Positions 26,057-35,235 of a DNA stretch of 48,640 nucleotides are shown here, piece after piece. Every line of letters begins with the position of its first letter. Position 1 is the first letter of the stretch. Made by a program: the position numbers and the translations under genes. Source of the DNA: Hydrogenimonas thermophila (lineage in GTDB: Bacteria > Campylobacterota > Campylobacteria > Campylobacterales > Hydrogenimonadaceae); NCBI RefSeq assembly GCF_900115615.1, contig NZ_FOXB01000014.1:1-48640 (forward strand), written 5' to 3'. Below the pieces are notes generated by a model. It did no database searches. It was not told the DNA's origin and worked only from the letters and a program-made list of their open reading frames with translations.

Positions 26057-27178
26057 ATGGAAAAAATTATAGATATTATCGACTCTATTGCCCATGAAAA
26101 GGGACTTAAACCAGAATCAGTCAAAGAAGCATTTAAAACTGCGGTGATTCAAACTGCCAAACGTGTAATATGTGAAAATTGCGATTTTGAGGTAGAGATA
26201 GATGAAAAGAGTAAGCAGTATACTCTCTATCAAAAGATCACAGTTGTAAATTCTGATGACAAACGTTTGGAGGAAGAGCCGGAAAAATATATCTCTCTAA
26301 CCGAAGCAAAAGAGTTAGATTCTGATGTTGAACTTGGTGATGAACTAACAAGTGAAGTCAGCTTGGAAGATTACGGAAGAAGTGCGGCATCTGCACTTTT
26401 TCATGAAATAGAGTACCACATTCAACGCTTTGTAGAAGAGCAGATGTTCAATAAATACAAAGCTATGATAGGCACCGTTGTAAGTGGACCAGTAACACGA
26501 GTCGATAATGAGCAAAATACTTACATAGAGATTGATGAAGTTCGAGCTGTATTGCCAAAACGAAACCGTATCAAAGGTGAATATTTTCATGTTGGCGATA
26601 CAATAAAAGGTATTTTGAGATATGTTGGCATAGATAAAAAGTTTGGCATTCACTTAGAAGTTTCACGTACAATGCCAAAGTTTTTAGAAGAACTGCTAAA
26701 ACAAGAAGTTCCAGAAATAGCAGACGGTTTGGTTGTCATAGAAAAATCGGCAAGAATTCCTGGAGAGCGTGCTAAAGTAGCATTGACTGCTACAAGTCCA
26801 AGAGTAGATCCTGTTGGTGCTACAGTTGGTGTAAAAGGTGTAAGAATAAATGCAGTCAGTAAAGAGTTAAACGGTGAAAATATCGACTGTATTGAATACT
26901 CACCTATTCCTGAAATATTTGTAGCAAGAAGCCTAAGCCCAGCTATCATAAGCAGTGTGAAGATAGAAGATAAAAAAGCCATAGTTACACTGCCTAGTGA
27001 TCAAAAGTCTAAAGCAATTGGAAAAAGCGGAATAAACATTAGACTAGCATCAATGCTAACCGGATACCAGATAGAACTTAATGAAATAGCTGCAACTGCA
27101 TCAAGCAGTGATGAAGCCAAAACAGATGAAGAAAAACAGATAAATCCAGATGCTCTAAAAGCTCTCTTTGGAGAGTAA
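26057..27178 (+). CDS. nusA: NusA transcription termination/antitermination factor
   Basis: The 373-residue protein has the N-terminal RNA-polymerase-binding domain (IIDSIAHEKGLKPESVKEAF), an S1 domain at about 130-200 (GTVVSGPVTRVDNEQNTYIEI in part, VLPKRNRI), and two KH domains (GERAKVALTA, DPVGATVGVKGVRINAV, and SKAIGKSGINIRLAS). It lacks the C-terminal acidic repeats of E. coli NusA, as in most bacteria outside Gammaproteobacteria. AAGGAA lies upstream of the ATG. It is monocistronic here, facing a permease gene across a small palindromic repeat. Confidence 0.96.
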   Translation: MEKIIDIIDSIAHEKGLKPESVKEAFKTAVIQTAKRVICENCDFEVEIDEKSKQYTLYQKITVVNSDDKRLEEEPEKYISLTEAKELDSDVELGDELTSEVSLEDYGRSAASALFHEIEYHIQRFVEEQMFNKYKAMIGTVVSGPVTRVDNEQNTYIEIDEVRAVLPKRNRIKGEYFHVGDTIKGILRYVGIDKKFGIHLEVSRTMPKFLEELLKQEVPEIADGLVVIEKSARIPGERAKVALTATSPRVDPVGATVGVKGVRINAVSKELNGENIDCIEYSPIPEIFVARSLSPAIISSVKIEDKKAIVTLPSDQKSKAIGKSGINIRLASMLTGYQIELNEIAATASSSDEAKTDEEKQINPDALKALFGE

Positions 27179-27197
27179 CTGCATTGCACTCTCTGTA

Positions 27198-27239
27198 AGA
27201 AAGTCCAATCCCCAATACGGGGTCGGGACTTTAGTCCCG
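27198..27239. repeat. Short palindromic repeat, copy A
   Basis: Between nusA and the permease, AAGTCC is followed by ATCCCC-AATAC-GGGGT and by CGGGACT-TT-AGTCCCG, giving two perfect hairpins in a row. The order and sequence match copy B at 31187-31233 with small changes. It can also work as a terminator between these convergent genes. Confidence 0.65.
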
Positions 27240-27260
27240 CATTAATGCAAAAAAGCTCAA

Positions 27261-28226
27261 TTATAAACTCTTATCTTTAAAATAAGGGTTTAACTTAGCA
27301 AGTATTAAATCTGCCAAAACATTGCCAAGAAGTGTTAAAAACGCTGTAATAATCAAGATTCCCATAATTACCGGATAGTCCCTGCTAAGTGCTGACTGAT
27401 AAAACAATAGCCCCATTCCATTTATAGAAAATATTGACTCAATTATAACACTCCCACCAATCAGTCCAGGCAAAGATAGTCCTAAAATTGTTATGATTGA
27501 CGGCATCAGATTTGGCATAATGAATTTTTTTCTTACGGTTTTATCATCTATACCTCTAGCCTTGGCAAAAAATATGTAGTCACTTTTTAAAATCTCTAAT
27601 GTAAGTGAACGTACATACATAGTCAAACCGCCTATACCACCAAATACCATTACAAAAATAGGTAAGCTTAAATGCCAAGCCTGATCTATCAATTTAGCTA
27701 TGCCCTCTTTTGGTTCAATGCTCTGTAAACCGCTTATGGGAAACCAGCCAAGCTTTAAACTCAAAAAGAGTATTAAAAGCAGAGCAAGATAGAATGATGG
27801 CATAGCAAAACTTACTAACGATAACTGCTTTATTGCTTTATCTTCTAAACTTTGCTGTTTTAATGCTGCTTTTATTCCAAGCCAAAGAGAGATGAAAAAT
27901 ACAAAAAACATAGATACCAGATTGATTGTCAAAGTAATAGGAAGCCTAGAAACTATTTCATCTACCACTGCCTTCCCGCTTGCAAAAGAAAGACCAAAAT
28001 CTAAATGAAGCAAGGCCCATACCCAATGCAGATACTGTTCAAAAAGAGGCTTGTCTAATCCATAAATTGCCTTAAGATGTTCAATGGACTCTTTTGTAAT
28101 GTTTGGGTTAAGCTCTCCAGCAGCAAAAAAACTGTTAGGAGCTGCGTGAATAGCTAGAAAGGAGATAAGCGAGATGAGAAGTAACATCCCGCATATATAG
28201 ATCAATTTTCTAAAGATCAACTTCAT
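27261..28226 (-). CDS. DppB/OppB-type ABC transporter permease (orphan)
   Basis: The 321-residue membrane protein has about six helices and the binding-protein-dependent permease pattern for peptide/nickel systems: an N-terminal helix, HAAPNSFFAAGELNPNIT, YGLDKPLFEQYLHWVWALLH, LDFGLSFASGKAV, and the EAA loop (IFFAKARGIDDKTVRKKFIM). The length fits DppB. The second permease, ATPases and binding protein normally encoded alongside are not adjacent; the next gene upstream is an unrelated periplasmic protein whose stop overlaps this ATG (TAATG). The transporter may work with partners encoded elsewhere. Substrate (peptide, nickel or other) cannot be told. Confidence 0.88.
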   Translation of the reverse strand: MKLIFRKLIYICGMLLLISLISFLAIHAAPNSFFAAGELNPNITKESIEHLKAIYGLDKPLFEQYLHWVWALLHLDFGLSFASGKAVVDEIVSRLPITLTINLVSMFFVFFISLWLGIKAALKQQSLEDKAIKQLSLVSFAMPSFYLALLLILFLSLKLGWFPISGLQSIEPKEGIAKLIDQAWHLSLPIFVMVFGGIGGLTMYVRSLTLEILKSDYIFFAKARGIDDKTVRKKFIMPNLMPSIITILGLSLPGLIGGSVIIESIFSINGMGLLFYQSALSRDYPVIMGILIITAFLTLLGNVLADLILAKLNPYFKDKSL

Positions 28227-28786
28227 TACTTACGAACCAGTACAACATCCTTGAGAGTTCTTAGTTTCAAACTTTCATTATGTAAAGTTTTTCCATCTTC
28301 ATCTATATGTAAAATCCAGTGTTCTCCGCCAAATGAGATGAAGCCTAGATTACCCTCTTCACCTATATTTACAACAACATTACGCATCTTTTCATTGACG
28401 TCATCTACTTTATATGTTGTCTCAACCCACTTGTTTTTGTTTTTTATGCTAAGTTTGCCACCTTTTTCAAACTTGTAAACCAAAGAGCCGTCAGGACTCT
28501 CCCAAGTACCAATGAGCATTTTAGCAAGCTTTGAAGTTTTTGCTTTGTAAACTGCTTTGCTTTTTTCATTTACAACAGTTTCAGCAACAACTACATTTTC
28601 AGGAACAGCTTCCCAAGTTCCATCTTTTTTAAGAGCAATCATCTTGCCATTTTTCTTAATTAGTGTAACTTGTTCATAAGTTCCATCATCTTTCAAAAGA
28701 ACTGTTTTACCATTTTCAAGTGTTACAAACTGAGATGCAAATGACATAGCAGATAACATGAGAAAAAGTGTCATTTTCTTTAGCAT
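28226..28786 (-). CDS. DUF3157-like periplasmic protein
   Basis: The 186-residue product has a signal peptide (MLKKMTLFLMLSAMSFAS) then two tandem short repeats, GKTVLLKDDGTYEQV and GKMIALKKDGTWEAV, typical of DUF3157-like proteins. The C-terminal part (LIGTWESPDGSLVYKFEKGG, GFISFGGEHWILHIDED) resembles a small beta-barrel, lipocalin-like sensing or stability domain. No catalytic motif. It is translationally coupled to the orphan permease (TAATG), but there is no evidence that it is the transporter's binding protein. Confidence 0.65.
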   Translation of the reverse strand: MLKKMTLFLMLSAMSFASQFVTLENGKTVLLKDDGTYEQVTLIKKNGKMIALKKDGTWEAVPENVVVAETVVNEKSKAVYKAKTSKLAKMLIGTWESPDGSLVYKFEKGGKLSIKNKNKWVETTYKVDDVNEKMRNVVVNIGEEGNLGFISFGGEHWILHIDEDGKTLHNESLKLRTLKDVVLVRK

Positions 28787-28895
28787 TACTTATCCTTTTA
28801 TTGTTAATTTAAAAGTTTGATAAATATATAGTATCAACTTTTTCAAAGTATAAGCTTAAAAAAGAGGAAAACAAAAGAAGTTTTTTAAAGAAGTA

Positions 28896-28916
28896 TTCCC
28901 ACGCAAAGCGTGGGAA
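28896..28916. repeat. Palindromic hairpin (TTCCCACGC type)
   Basis: TTCCCACGC-AAA-GCGTGGGAA is a perfect 9-bp stem with a 3-nt loop, 17 bp beyond the end of the porin gene. Very similar GTTCCCACGC...GCGTGGGAAC sequences are scattered in many bacterial genomes as REP-like units. It may also terminate the porin transcript. Confidence 0.65.
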
Positions 28917-28933
28917 CGAGGAGAAAGAAAAAA

Positions 28934-30208
28934 TTAGAAGTTGTAAGTTAGGTAAACTTGTACAGTGTTAAAACTGTCAGCATTATTTAAATTATCAGCA
29001 TCAGTATAAATGTATGCTAAAGTTGTATCAAGTGCACCAAGTTTTTTAGATGCAGTAAGAGTAAACTCATTCATATCAACATTTGTTGAGTCATTAGAAG
29101 TAGAAGTGAAATATGCTCCTAAATCTGCAACATCTTTTAGGCTATATTCTGCAGCTAAAGCAACCGCATCAGTATCTGGTGCACCTACATAACCATATGT
29201 CCACCAAGCTTCTGTATAAAGTTTAGATTGTGCTTTATATGTTCCAGTTGCAGTATTTGCAATATATACAACACCATCTTTATCGGTAGAAGAATAAGCA
29301 GCAGATACACTTAAGGCACCCATTGTATAACCTACTTTTGCTGCCCAAGCACTTGAATCACTTACTTCATTATTATTAATTTTTACTTTACTATCTGGAT
29401 TGATATTGGCATACTGCACACCAACAGTTAAACCTTTTATTGGTGCAACATCAGCTTGTAACCAATATGCAGTTGCAATATTAACAACATTATAATACCA
29501 ACCTTGTGCTGTAGTCATTGGAATTGCCGTAGTTACAGCACCAATAGCATATGCACCACCTGCTGTCGCAGTAGTACCTGCTAAAGTTACTCCTAAATCC
29601 GTTGCTTGTTGCGTGACACCACCTAAAACTGCACTTCCATAAGTGTTAAAACTATCATCACCATCTGCAGCACCTGTAGTTACGCCACCATTTGAAGCAC
29701 CATTACCACGTCCAACCCAAGCAGCTACCAAAGTAGTTTTAGGAATATCTTGGTTTAAAACAACAGCTGCATCAAAAGTATTTGCTGCAATATTCCATTT
29801 TTCTGTAAATGCAAGTGGGGTATCAAGCTCTTGACGACCAACTTTAATAGTAGTTTTTCCTAGAGTTTTAGCAATCCAAGCTTCATTTACCCACCATTGA
29901 GTTTTAAGTAAATTAGCATCATCATTAGAAGCCCAAGTAGCTGATACAAGATTTTTTTCTAATCCTAGTGTGCTAAGAGCAGTAACACCAATTTTTCCTG
30001 CAACACCATTTGCAAGATCAGCAGAAGCACTTAAATCAAATGCAGCTTGTCCCATTGACCCATCTTGATTGAATATATCATTACTACCTGTATCATCAGT
30101 ACTATAATAAAGTTTAGCATCTCCACTAACTTTAATATTTTGAACATCTGCGAATGCAGATACACTCATAGCCATAATTGCCGCAAGGCTCAGTTTTGCA
30201 AATTTCAT
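28934..30208 (-). CDS. Major outer-membrane porin, Campylobacterota type
   Basis: The 424-residue product has a signal peptide ending AFA/DV, begins the barrel with VSGDAKLYYSTDD, and shows repeated strand pairs with the family-typical INEAWI-like segment (QWWVNEAWIAKTLGKTTIKV) and GRQELDTPLAF, found in OprD-like/major outer-membrane porins of this phylum. It ends NTVQVYLTYNF with terminal Phe. A central Gly/Ala/Thr-rich stretch (about 165-245) is probably a surface loop. It has its own promoter and an AAGGAG ribosome site 5 nt from the ATG, fitting high expression. Confidence 0.88.
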   Translation of the reverse strand: MKFAKLSLAAIMAMSVSAFADVQNIKVSGDAKLYYSTDDTGSNDIFNQDGSMGQAAFDLSASADLANGVAGKIGVTALSTLGLEKNLVSATWASNDDANLLKTQWWVNEAWIAKTLGKTTIKVGRQELDTPLAFTEKWNIAANTFDAAVVLNQDIPKTTLVAAWVGRGNGASNGGVTTGAADGDDSFNTYGSAVLGGVTQQATDLGVTLAGTTATAGGAYAIGAVTTAIPMTTAQGWYYNVVNIATAYWLQADVAPIKGLTVGVQYANINPDSKVKINNNEVSDSSAWAAKVGYTMGALSVSAAYSSTDKDGVVYIANTATGTYKAQSKLYTEAWWTYGYVGAPDTDAVALAAEYSLKDVADLGAYFTSTSNDSTNVDMNEFTLTASKKLGALDTTLAYIYTDADNLNNADSFNTVQVYLTYNF

Positions 30209-30251
30209 TCCTACTCCTTAGGTATTTTAAATTGTTTAGCTTGCAAACGTC

Positions 30252-30257
30252 ATTATA
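30252..30257 (-). promoter_or_regulatory. Extended -10 promoter of porin gene
   Basis: On the minus strand TATGGTATAAT lies about 44 nt before the porin ATG, an extended -10 box. A T-rich stretch occupies the -35 area. Confidence 0.6.
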
Positions 30258-30333
30258 CCATATAAAAAACTTAAATAACTATTATAACGAGTAAACTAAA
30301 CTTATAACAATCTACGTTTACATTAAGTAACAC

Positions 30334-31182
<849 letters not shown>

Positions 31183-31186
31183 TTAT

Positions 31187-31233
31187 AGGACTAAAGTCCT
31201 ATCCCCAGATAAGGGGGTTGAGACTTAAGTCTC
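31187..31233. repeat. Short palindromic repeat, copy B
   Basis: Between tpiA and fabI, AGGACT-AA-AGTCCT, then ATCCCC-AGATAA-GGGGG, then the perfect palindrome GAGACTTAAGTCTC form three successive hairpins. Copy A at 27198-27239 has the same blocks in the same order, so this is a dispersed element, not chance. Confidence 0.7.
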
Positions 31234-31246
31234 ATCAATAAAAAGC

Positions 31247-31963
31247 CTAATCTATATTTTTAGCTATTTCAAGCATTGAAATCATACTTTCAGCGTCCCA
31301 GCTGGCTGTTCCTATCAATGCTCCGTCACAACCTGGAACTGCAAGTATCTCTGCTAAGTTTTGAGGTTTTACACTCCCTCCATAAAGCAAAGGTTTATCA
31401 ACCATTTCTTTTATCATTGAATGAGTACGTTCTATTAGTTCAGCAGTTGCAGTTTTACCTGTACCGATTGCCCAAACAGGTTCATATGCCAAGATCAGAT
31501 TTTCATAAGATGTATCTATTCCTTCTAACTGCTCTACAAGATATTGACGTACTGCTTTGTCTCCTGCTTCTCTAACTTCCAATGGTTCACCGATACAGTA
31601 GAAAATCTTAAACCCTTTTTCTATAAACCATATATATTTTTTTGCTATAAACTCTTGAGTTTCTCCTAAAATGTGTCTTCTCTCACTATGACCTATTAAA
31701 AGAGTCTTTACATTAAACTCTTCCAACTGCTCTACCCCTATCTCACCTGTAAAAGAGCCTTTTATAGTTGGGTAAGCATTTTGTGCACCTATATGTATGC
31801 TGTTTTTAACATTAAAATTATTTAAAGCAGTAGCAGGTGGGAAAAGGTATAGATCATCCAAATAACCAAGCTCACCCATAGAGGTATCAAGCTTTTCCAC
31901 ATACTCCTGCGTTGATGCTCTTGTATGGTTTGTTTTGAAATTGGCTGCGAGTATTTTACTCAT
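31247..31963 (-). CDS. tpiA: TpiA, triosephosphate isomerase
   Basis: The product (238 aa from ATG 31963) has the substrate Lys in [12 protein letters not shown], the catalytic His in [14 protein letters not shown], and the catalytic Glu in [12 protein letters not shown], plus the phosphate-binding [11 protein letters not shown]. It is slightly short for the family, as is typical in this phylum. GGAG lies 6 nt before ATG 31963, which overlaps the pgk end by 8 nt; upstream alternatives use ATG 31966 or TTG. It interconverts DHAP and glyceraldehyde-3-phosphate, here most likely for gluconeogenesis. Confidence 0.95.
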   Translation of the reverse strand: MSKILAANFKTNHTRASTQEYVEKLDTSMGELGYLDDLYLFPPATALNNFNVKNSIHIGAQNAYPTIKGSFTGEIGVEQLEEFNVKTLLIGHSERRHILGETQEFIAKKYIWFIEKGFKIFYCIGEPLEVREAGDKAVRQYLVEQLEGIDTSYENLILAYEPVWAIGTGKTATAELIERTHSMIKEMVDKPLLYGGSVKPQNLAEILAVPGCDGALIGTASWDAESMISMLEIAKNID

Positions 31964-33164
31964 CATCTTCTCCGTCAATTTGCAGTGCTGCTATACCAGG
32001 TAAGTTTTTGCCTTCAAGAAGTTCCAGACTTGCACCGCCTCCAGTGGAGATAAATGTCATCTCATCATCAACGCCTACACGCTGAACCAAATCAGCAGTA
32101 TCTCCTCCGCCTATTATTTTTGTAGCGTATGATTCTGCTACATAATTGGCAAGCTTGAAGCTTCCTCGTGCAAATTTATCCATCTCGTAAACACCCATTG
32201 GACCATTCCATAAAATAGTTTGACAATCTGCCAATGCTTCACGGAACAGACGTGTAGATGCCAATCCTATGTCAAGCCCCATCCAATCTTTAGGCATCTC
32301 TTGAAATGTAACATATTTTACTGGTGCATCCTCTTTAAACTCAGGAGCAACTACAAAGTCAACAGGAAGATAGAATTTAACACCTAACCTCTTTGCTTCT
32401 TCCATAATATGACGTGCATCATCAAGCAAATCATCCTCAACAAGAGATTTGCCTACTTCATAACCTCGCGCTTTCCAAAATGTAAATGCCATTGCACCGC
32501 CAATGACCATTTTATCTACTTTAGGAAGAAGGTTTATGAGTGCTTCAAGCTTACCTGAAACTTTACTTCCGCCAACAATTGCCATAAATGGTCTAGTCGG
32601 TTTTCTAAGTAACTTATGAAAATACTTAATCTCTTTTTGAAGTAGAAAACCTGCACCTTTGTGATGGATGTCAAAATAGTGGGTGATTGCTTCAACAGAT
32701 GCATGAGCGCGATGGCTTACACCAAAAGCATCATTAATGTAAAACTCTGCCATAGATGCAAATTTTTTAGCAAGTTCAGGATCATTTTTTGTCTCACCAG
32801 GCTCAAAACGAACATTTTCAAGCAGTAAAATCTCTCCACTTTGAAGAGCTTCAGCCTTTGCTACTGCATCTGGTCCAACAACATCTTTAGCCAAAATGAT
32901 ATCTTGATGCAAAAGCATATGCAGACGTTTTGCTACAGGTTCAAGAGTATACTTTTCATTAAACTCACCTTTAGGCCGCCCCATATGACTTGCCAAAATG
33001 ATGGCGCATTCATGATCAAGACAGTATCGTATAGTCTGTAAGGCAGCACGTATGCGACGATCATCTGTAATATTTCCAAATTCATCTAACGGTACATTAA
33101 AATCACAACGAATAAAAACCTTCTTACCTGCTAAATCCATATCTTTTACTGTTAAAAGTTTCAT
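31956..33164 (-). CDS. pgk: Pgk, phosphoglycerate kinase
   Basis: The 402-residue protein carries [20 protein letters not shown] with the substrate-binding RxDxNVP motif, [42 protein letters not shown], the NGPMGVYEM nucleotide loop and GGGDTADLV. It is full length for the family. AAAGGG lies 5 nt before the ATG. It sits 9 bp after gap and overlaps tpiA, forming a lower-glycolysis operon. Confidence 0.97.
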   Translation of the reverse strand: MKLLTVKDMDLAGKKVFIRCDFNVPLDEFGNITDDRRIRAALQTIRYCLDHECAIILASHMGRPKGEFNEKYTLEPVAKRLHMLLHQDIILAKDVVGPDAVAKAEALQSGEILLLENVRFEPGETKNDPELAKKFASMAEFYINDAFGVSHRAHASVEAITHYFDIHHKGAGFLLQKEIKYFHKLLRKPTRPFMAIVGGSKVSGKLEALINLLPKVDKMVIGGAMAFTFWKARGYEVGKSLVEDDLLDDARHIMEEAKRLGVKFYLPVDFVVAPEFKEDAPVKYVTFQEMPKDWMGLDIGLASTRLFREALADCQTILWNGPMGVYEMDKFARGSFKLANYVAESYATKIIGGGDTADLVQRVGVDDEMTFISTGGGASLELLEGKNLPGIAALQIDGEDDE

Positions 33165-33173
33165 TTGATCCCT

Positions 33174-34169
33174 TTATTTTGATATATAGAGTGCCATCTC
33201 GACAAGACGATTGGCATATCCCCACTCATTGTCATACCAAGCCATAATTTTGACCATATTGCCACCGATAACTTGCGTTAAATCTGTTGCAACTATTGAG
33301 CTTCGTGTATCACCACAAAAATCTTGACTTACACCATAATTATTATCAATACCCATAATACCGTTTAATTCACCTTTTGCCTTCTCTATCAAAAGCAGAT
33401 TAACCTCATCAACTGATGTCTCTTTTTCAAGAACCAAGTTTAAGTCCATTAAAGAGACATCAGGGGTAGGTACTCGTACGCTTTGACCGTGAAGTTTACC
33501 TTTTAGAGTTGGCAAAACTTTATATATTGCTTCGGCAGCATGCGTTGTTGTAGGAATCAAATTGACTCCAGCAGCACGGCATCGGCGAAGATCTTTTGAA
33601 ATGGGAGCATCCATTAGGCTTTGACCGCCTGTATATGCGTGAATTGTTGTCATTAAGCCGCTTTTAATGCCATATACTTCATCCAAAACTTTTGCTATAG
33701 GACCTAAGCAGTTAGTCGTACAGCTTGCATTGGAAATTATTTGCTCACCTTTGTACTGATCAGCATTTACACCAAATACATAGGTTGGAGTATCATCTTG
33801 TGCAGGTGCTGAAATGATAACTCTCTTAACTCCATTATGCAAATGGCATCGCAATTGATCACTTCTTAAAAATCTGCCACTGCACTCTAAAACTACATCA
33901 GCTCCTACATCGGCAAAACGCAACTCTGAAGGATCAGACTTCTGAAAAATCTCTATAGACTGTCCGGCAAAGTTAAGTCTGTTGCCCTCCAGAGATGCCA
34001 TTGTATCTAAAGGCCCGTGTACACTGTCAAAATTTGTAAGATACTCAAGCGTTTTAGCATCGGCAAGATCATTGATCGCAACCAGCTCAACATCATCACG
34101 CTTTGAGACGATTCGTGCAACACTCCGCCCGATGCGTCCATATCCATTGATTGCAATCTTTAAAGCCAA
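33174..34169 (-). CDS. gap: GAPDH, glyceraldehyde-3-phosphate dehydrogenase
   Basis: The product begins MALKIAINGYGRIGRSVARI, the NAD(P)-binding Rossmann motif, has the catalytic SNASCTTNCLGP with the active Cys, HAYTGGQSLMD, and the C-terminal WYDNEWGYANRLV. The start is inferred as TTG 34169, since AAGGA lies 6 nt upstream and MALKIAING is the family norm; an upstream TTG at 34187 would add six residues. This is one of several TTG starts in the window. First gene of gap-pgk-tpiA-fabI. Confidence 0.96.
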   Translation of the reverse strand: MALKIAINGYGRIGRSVARIVSKRDDVELVAINDLADAKTLEYLTNFDSVHGPLDTMASLEGNRLNFAGQSIEIFQKSDPSELRFADVGADVVLECSGRFLRSDQLRCHLHNGVKRVIISAPAQDDTPTYVFGVNADQYKGEQIISNASCTTNCLGPIAKVLDEVYGIKSGLMTTIHAYTGGQSLMDAPISKDLRRCRAAGVNLIPTTTHAAEAIYKVLPTLKGKLHGQSVRVPTPDVSLMDLNLVLEKETSVDEVNLLLIEKAKGELNGIMGIDNNYGVSQDFCGDTRSSIVATDLTQVIGGNMVKIMAWYDNEWGYANRLVEMALYISK

Positions 34170-34232
34170 TATAAATCCTTGTATCAAAAAATCAATATGA
34201 TTTTATCAAATTATGTGTACAATTAGGTTTAA

Positions 34233-34796
34233 ATGGAAGTTGGAAAATATACAATGGAAGATAAAAATAGAAGTGTAGCAATTTATGGTGGAAGTTTTGA
34301 TCCTCCTCATATTGGACATCTTGAAATTATTAAAAAAGCGCTATATACTCTTCCTATAGAAAAACTTATAGTGATACCTGCATTTATAAGCCCATTTAAA
34401 AAAGGGCACTTTGCACCACCTGAACTTAGATTAAAGTGGCTTGAAAAGATAACTTACTTTGACAATCGAATAGAGATAAGTGATTTTGAACTTAAAAAGT
34501 CTAAAAAATCTTACACTATTGATACTGTAAACCATTTTTCTTCAGTTTATGATACAATTTTCTTTATTATAGGTGCAGATAACCTAAAGTCATTGCATAA
34601 ATGGCATAAGTTCGATGAACTGGATAAAAAAGTAAAATGGGTAGTTGTAACAAGAGATGATGTAAAAATTCCAGACAAATTCATAAAGCTGGATATTGAT
34701 ATACCCATAAGTTCTTCTATACTAAGAGAAGAGATAGACCCAAACAAAATACCTGAAGAGATTCGGGATGAAGTAGTAAAATTTTACAAAAATTAA
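34233..34796 (+). CDS. nadD: NadD, nicotinate-nucleotide adenylyltransferase
   Basis: The product has the nucleotidyltransferase motif AIYGGSFDPPHIGHLEIIKK and the C-terminal ISSSILREEI (SSTxxR-like) motif, defining NadD, which forms deamido-NAD. Length 187 is normal. Start is uncertain between ATG 34233 (AGG 5 nt upstream) and ATG 34254; the first would give an 18-residue lead before the motif's first strand. It is divergent from gap and runs into rsfS with a 9-bp gap. Confidence 0.93.
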   Translation: MEVGKYTMEDKNRSVAIYGGSFDPPHIGHLEIIKKALYTLPIEKLIVIPAFISPFKKGHFAPPELRLKWLEKITYFDNRIEISDFELKKSKKSYTIDTVNHFSSVYDTIFFIIGADNLKSLHKWHKFDELDKKVKWVVVTRDDVKIPDKFIKLDIDIPISSSILREEIDPNKIPEEIRDEVVKFYKN

Positions 34797-34805
34797 GGAG
34801 AATGA

Positions 34806-35159
34806 TTGAGTACTACACTAGAAACAAGAACAGACAGGATAGTTAATCTGCTAGATATGAAAAAGGCTGAAGATATACAAGTATTTGATTTAAGAGATAG
34901 AGAGTATTTAACCGATAGTGTAATCATCGCAACAACACTCGGAGACAAACATACTCTTGCATTGCTTGATATGCTAAAAGAGGAGTTAAAACCTGCAGGT
35001 GAAACTTTCTTAGCAGTAGATGAAGGTGATGAGTGGACTGTAATTGATCTTGGTGATATAATGATTCATTTGATGGTACCGGAGTACAGAACAAAATATA
35101 ATCTTGAAGAGTTTTTAGCAAATTTGAGCCTCGAAAGACCGGAACAGTCTGCAAGCTAA
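34806..35159 (+). CDS. rsfS: RsfS, ribosome silencing factor
   Basis: The 117-residue RsfS/Iojap protein has the family segments KKAEDIQVFDLRDREYLTD, VIIATTLGDKHTLALLDML and WTVIDLGDIMIHLMVPEYRTKYNLEE (cited in part). It binds L14 and keeps subunits apart under starvation. The start is TTG 34806, with AAGGAG 5 nt upstream; the neighbouring ATG at 34802 is out of frame. The nadD-rsfS pair is common in bacteria. Confidence 0.93.
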   Translation: MSTTLETRTDRIVNLLDMKKAEDIQVFDLRDREYLTDSVIIATTLGDKHTLALLDMLKEELKPAGETFLAVDEGDEWTVIDLGDIMIHLMVPEYRTKYNLEEFLANLSLERPEQSAS

Positions 35160-35183
35160 TTCCGAGGCTCTTGCTCGGAATTA
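35157..35183 (+). terminator. Hairpin overlapping rsfS end
   Basis: TAATTCCGAG / CTCGGAATTA form a 10-bp stem with a 7-nt loop directly at the rsfS stop codon. No U-tract follows; it may slow the polymerase or protect the 3' end ahead of the stronger terminator at 35204. Confidence 0.5.
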
Positions 35184-35203
35184 AGCAATAACTGTTCCAA
35201 CTT

Positions 35204-35235
35204 TGCTATGAACCACAATGGTACATAGCATTTTT
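35204..35235 (+). terminator. Rho-independent terminator after rsfS
   Basis: TGCTATG / CATAGCA form a 7-bp stem, 13-nt loop, directly followed by TTTTT. It lies between the convergent rsfS and argS genes. Confidence 0.65.

Noticed and set aside
26345-26653. Minus-strand 102-residue frame inside nusA
   Set aside because: Antisense shadow of a clearly conserved gene.
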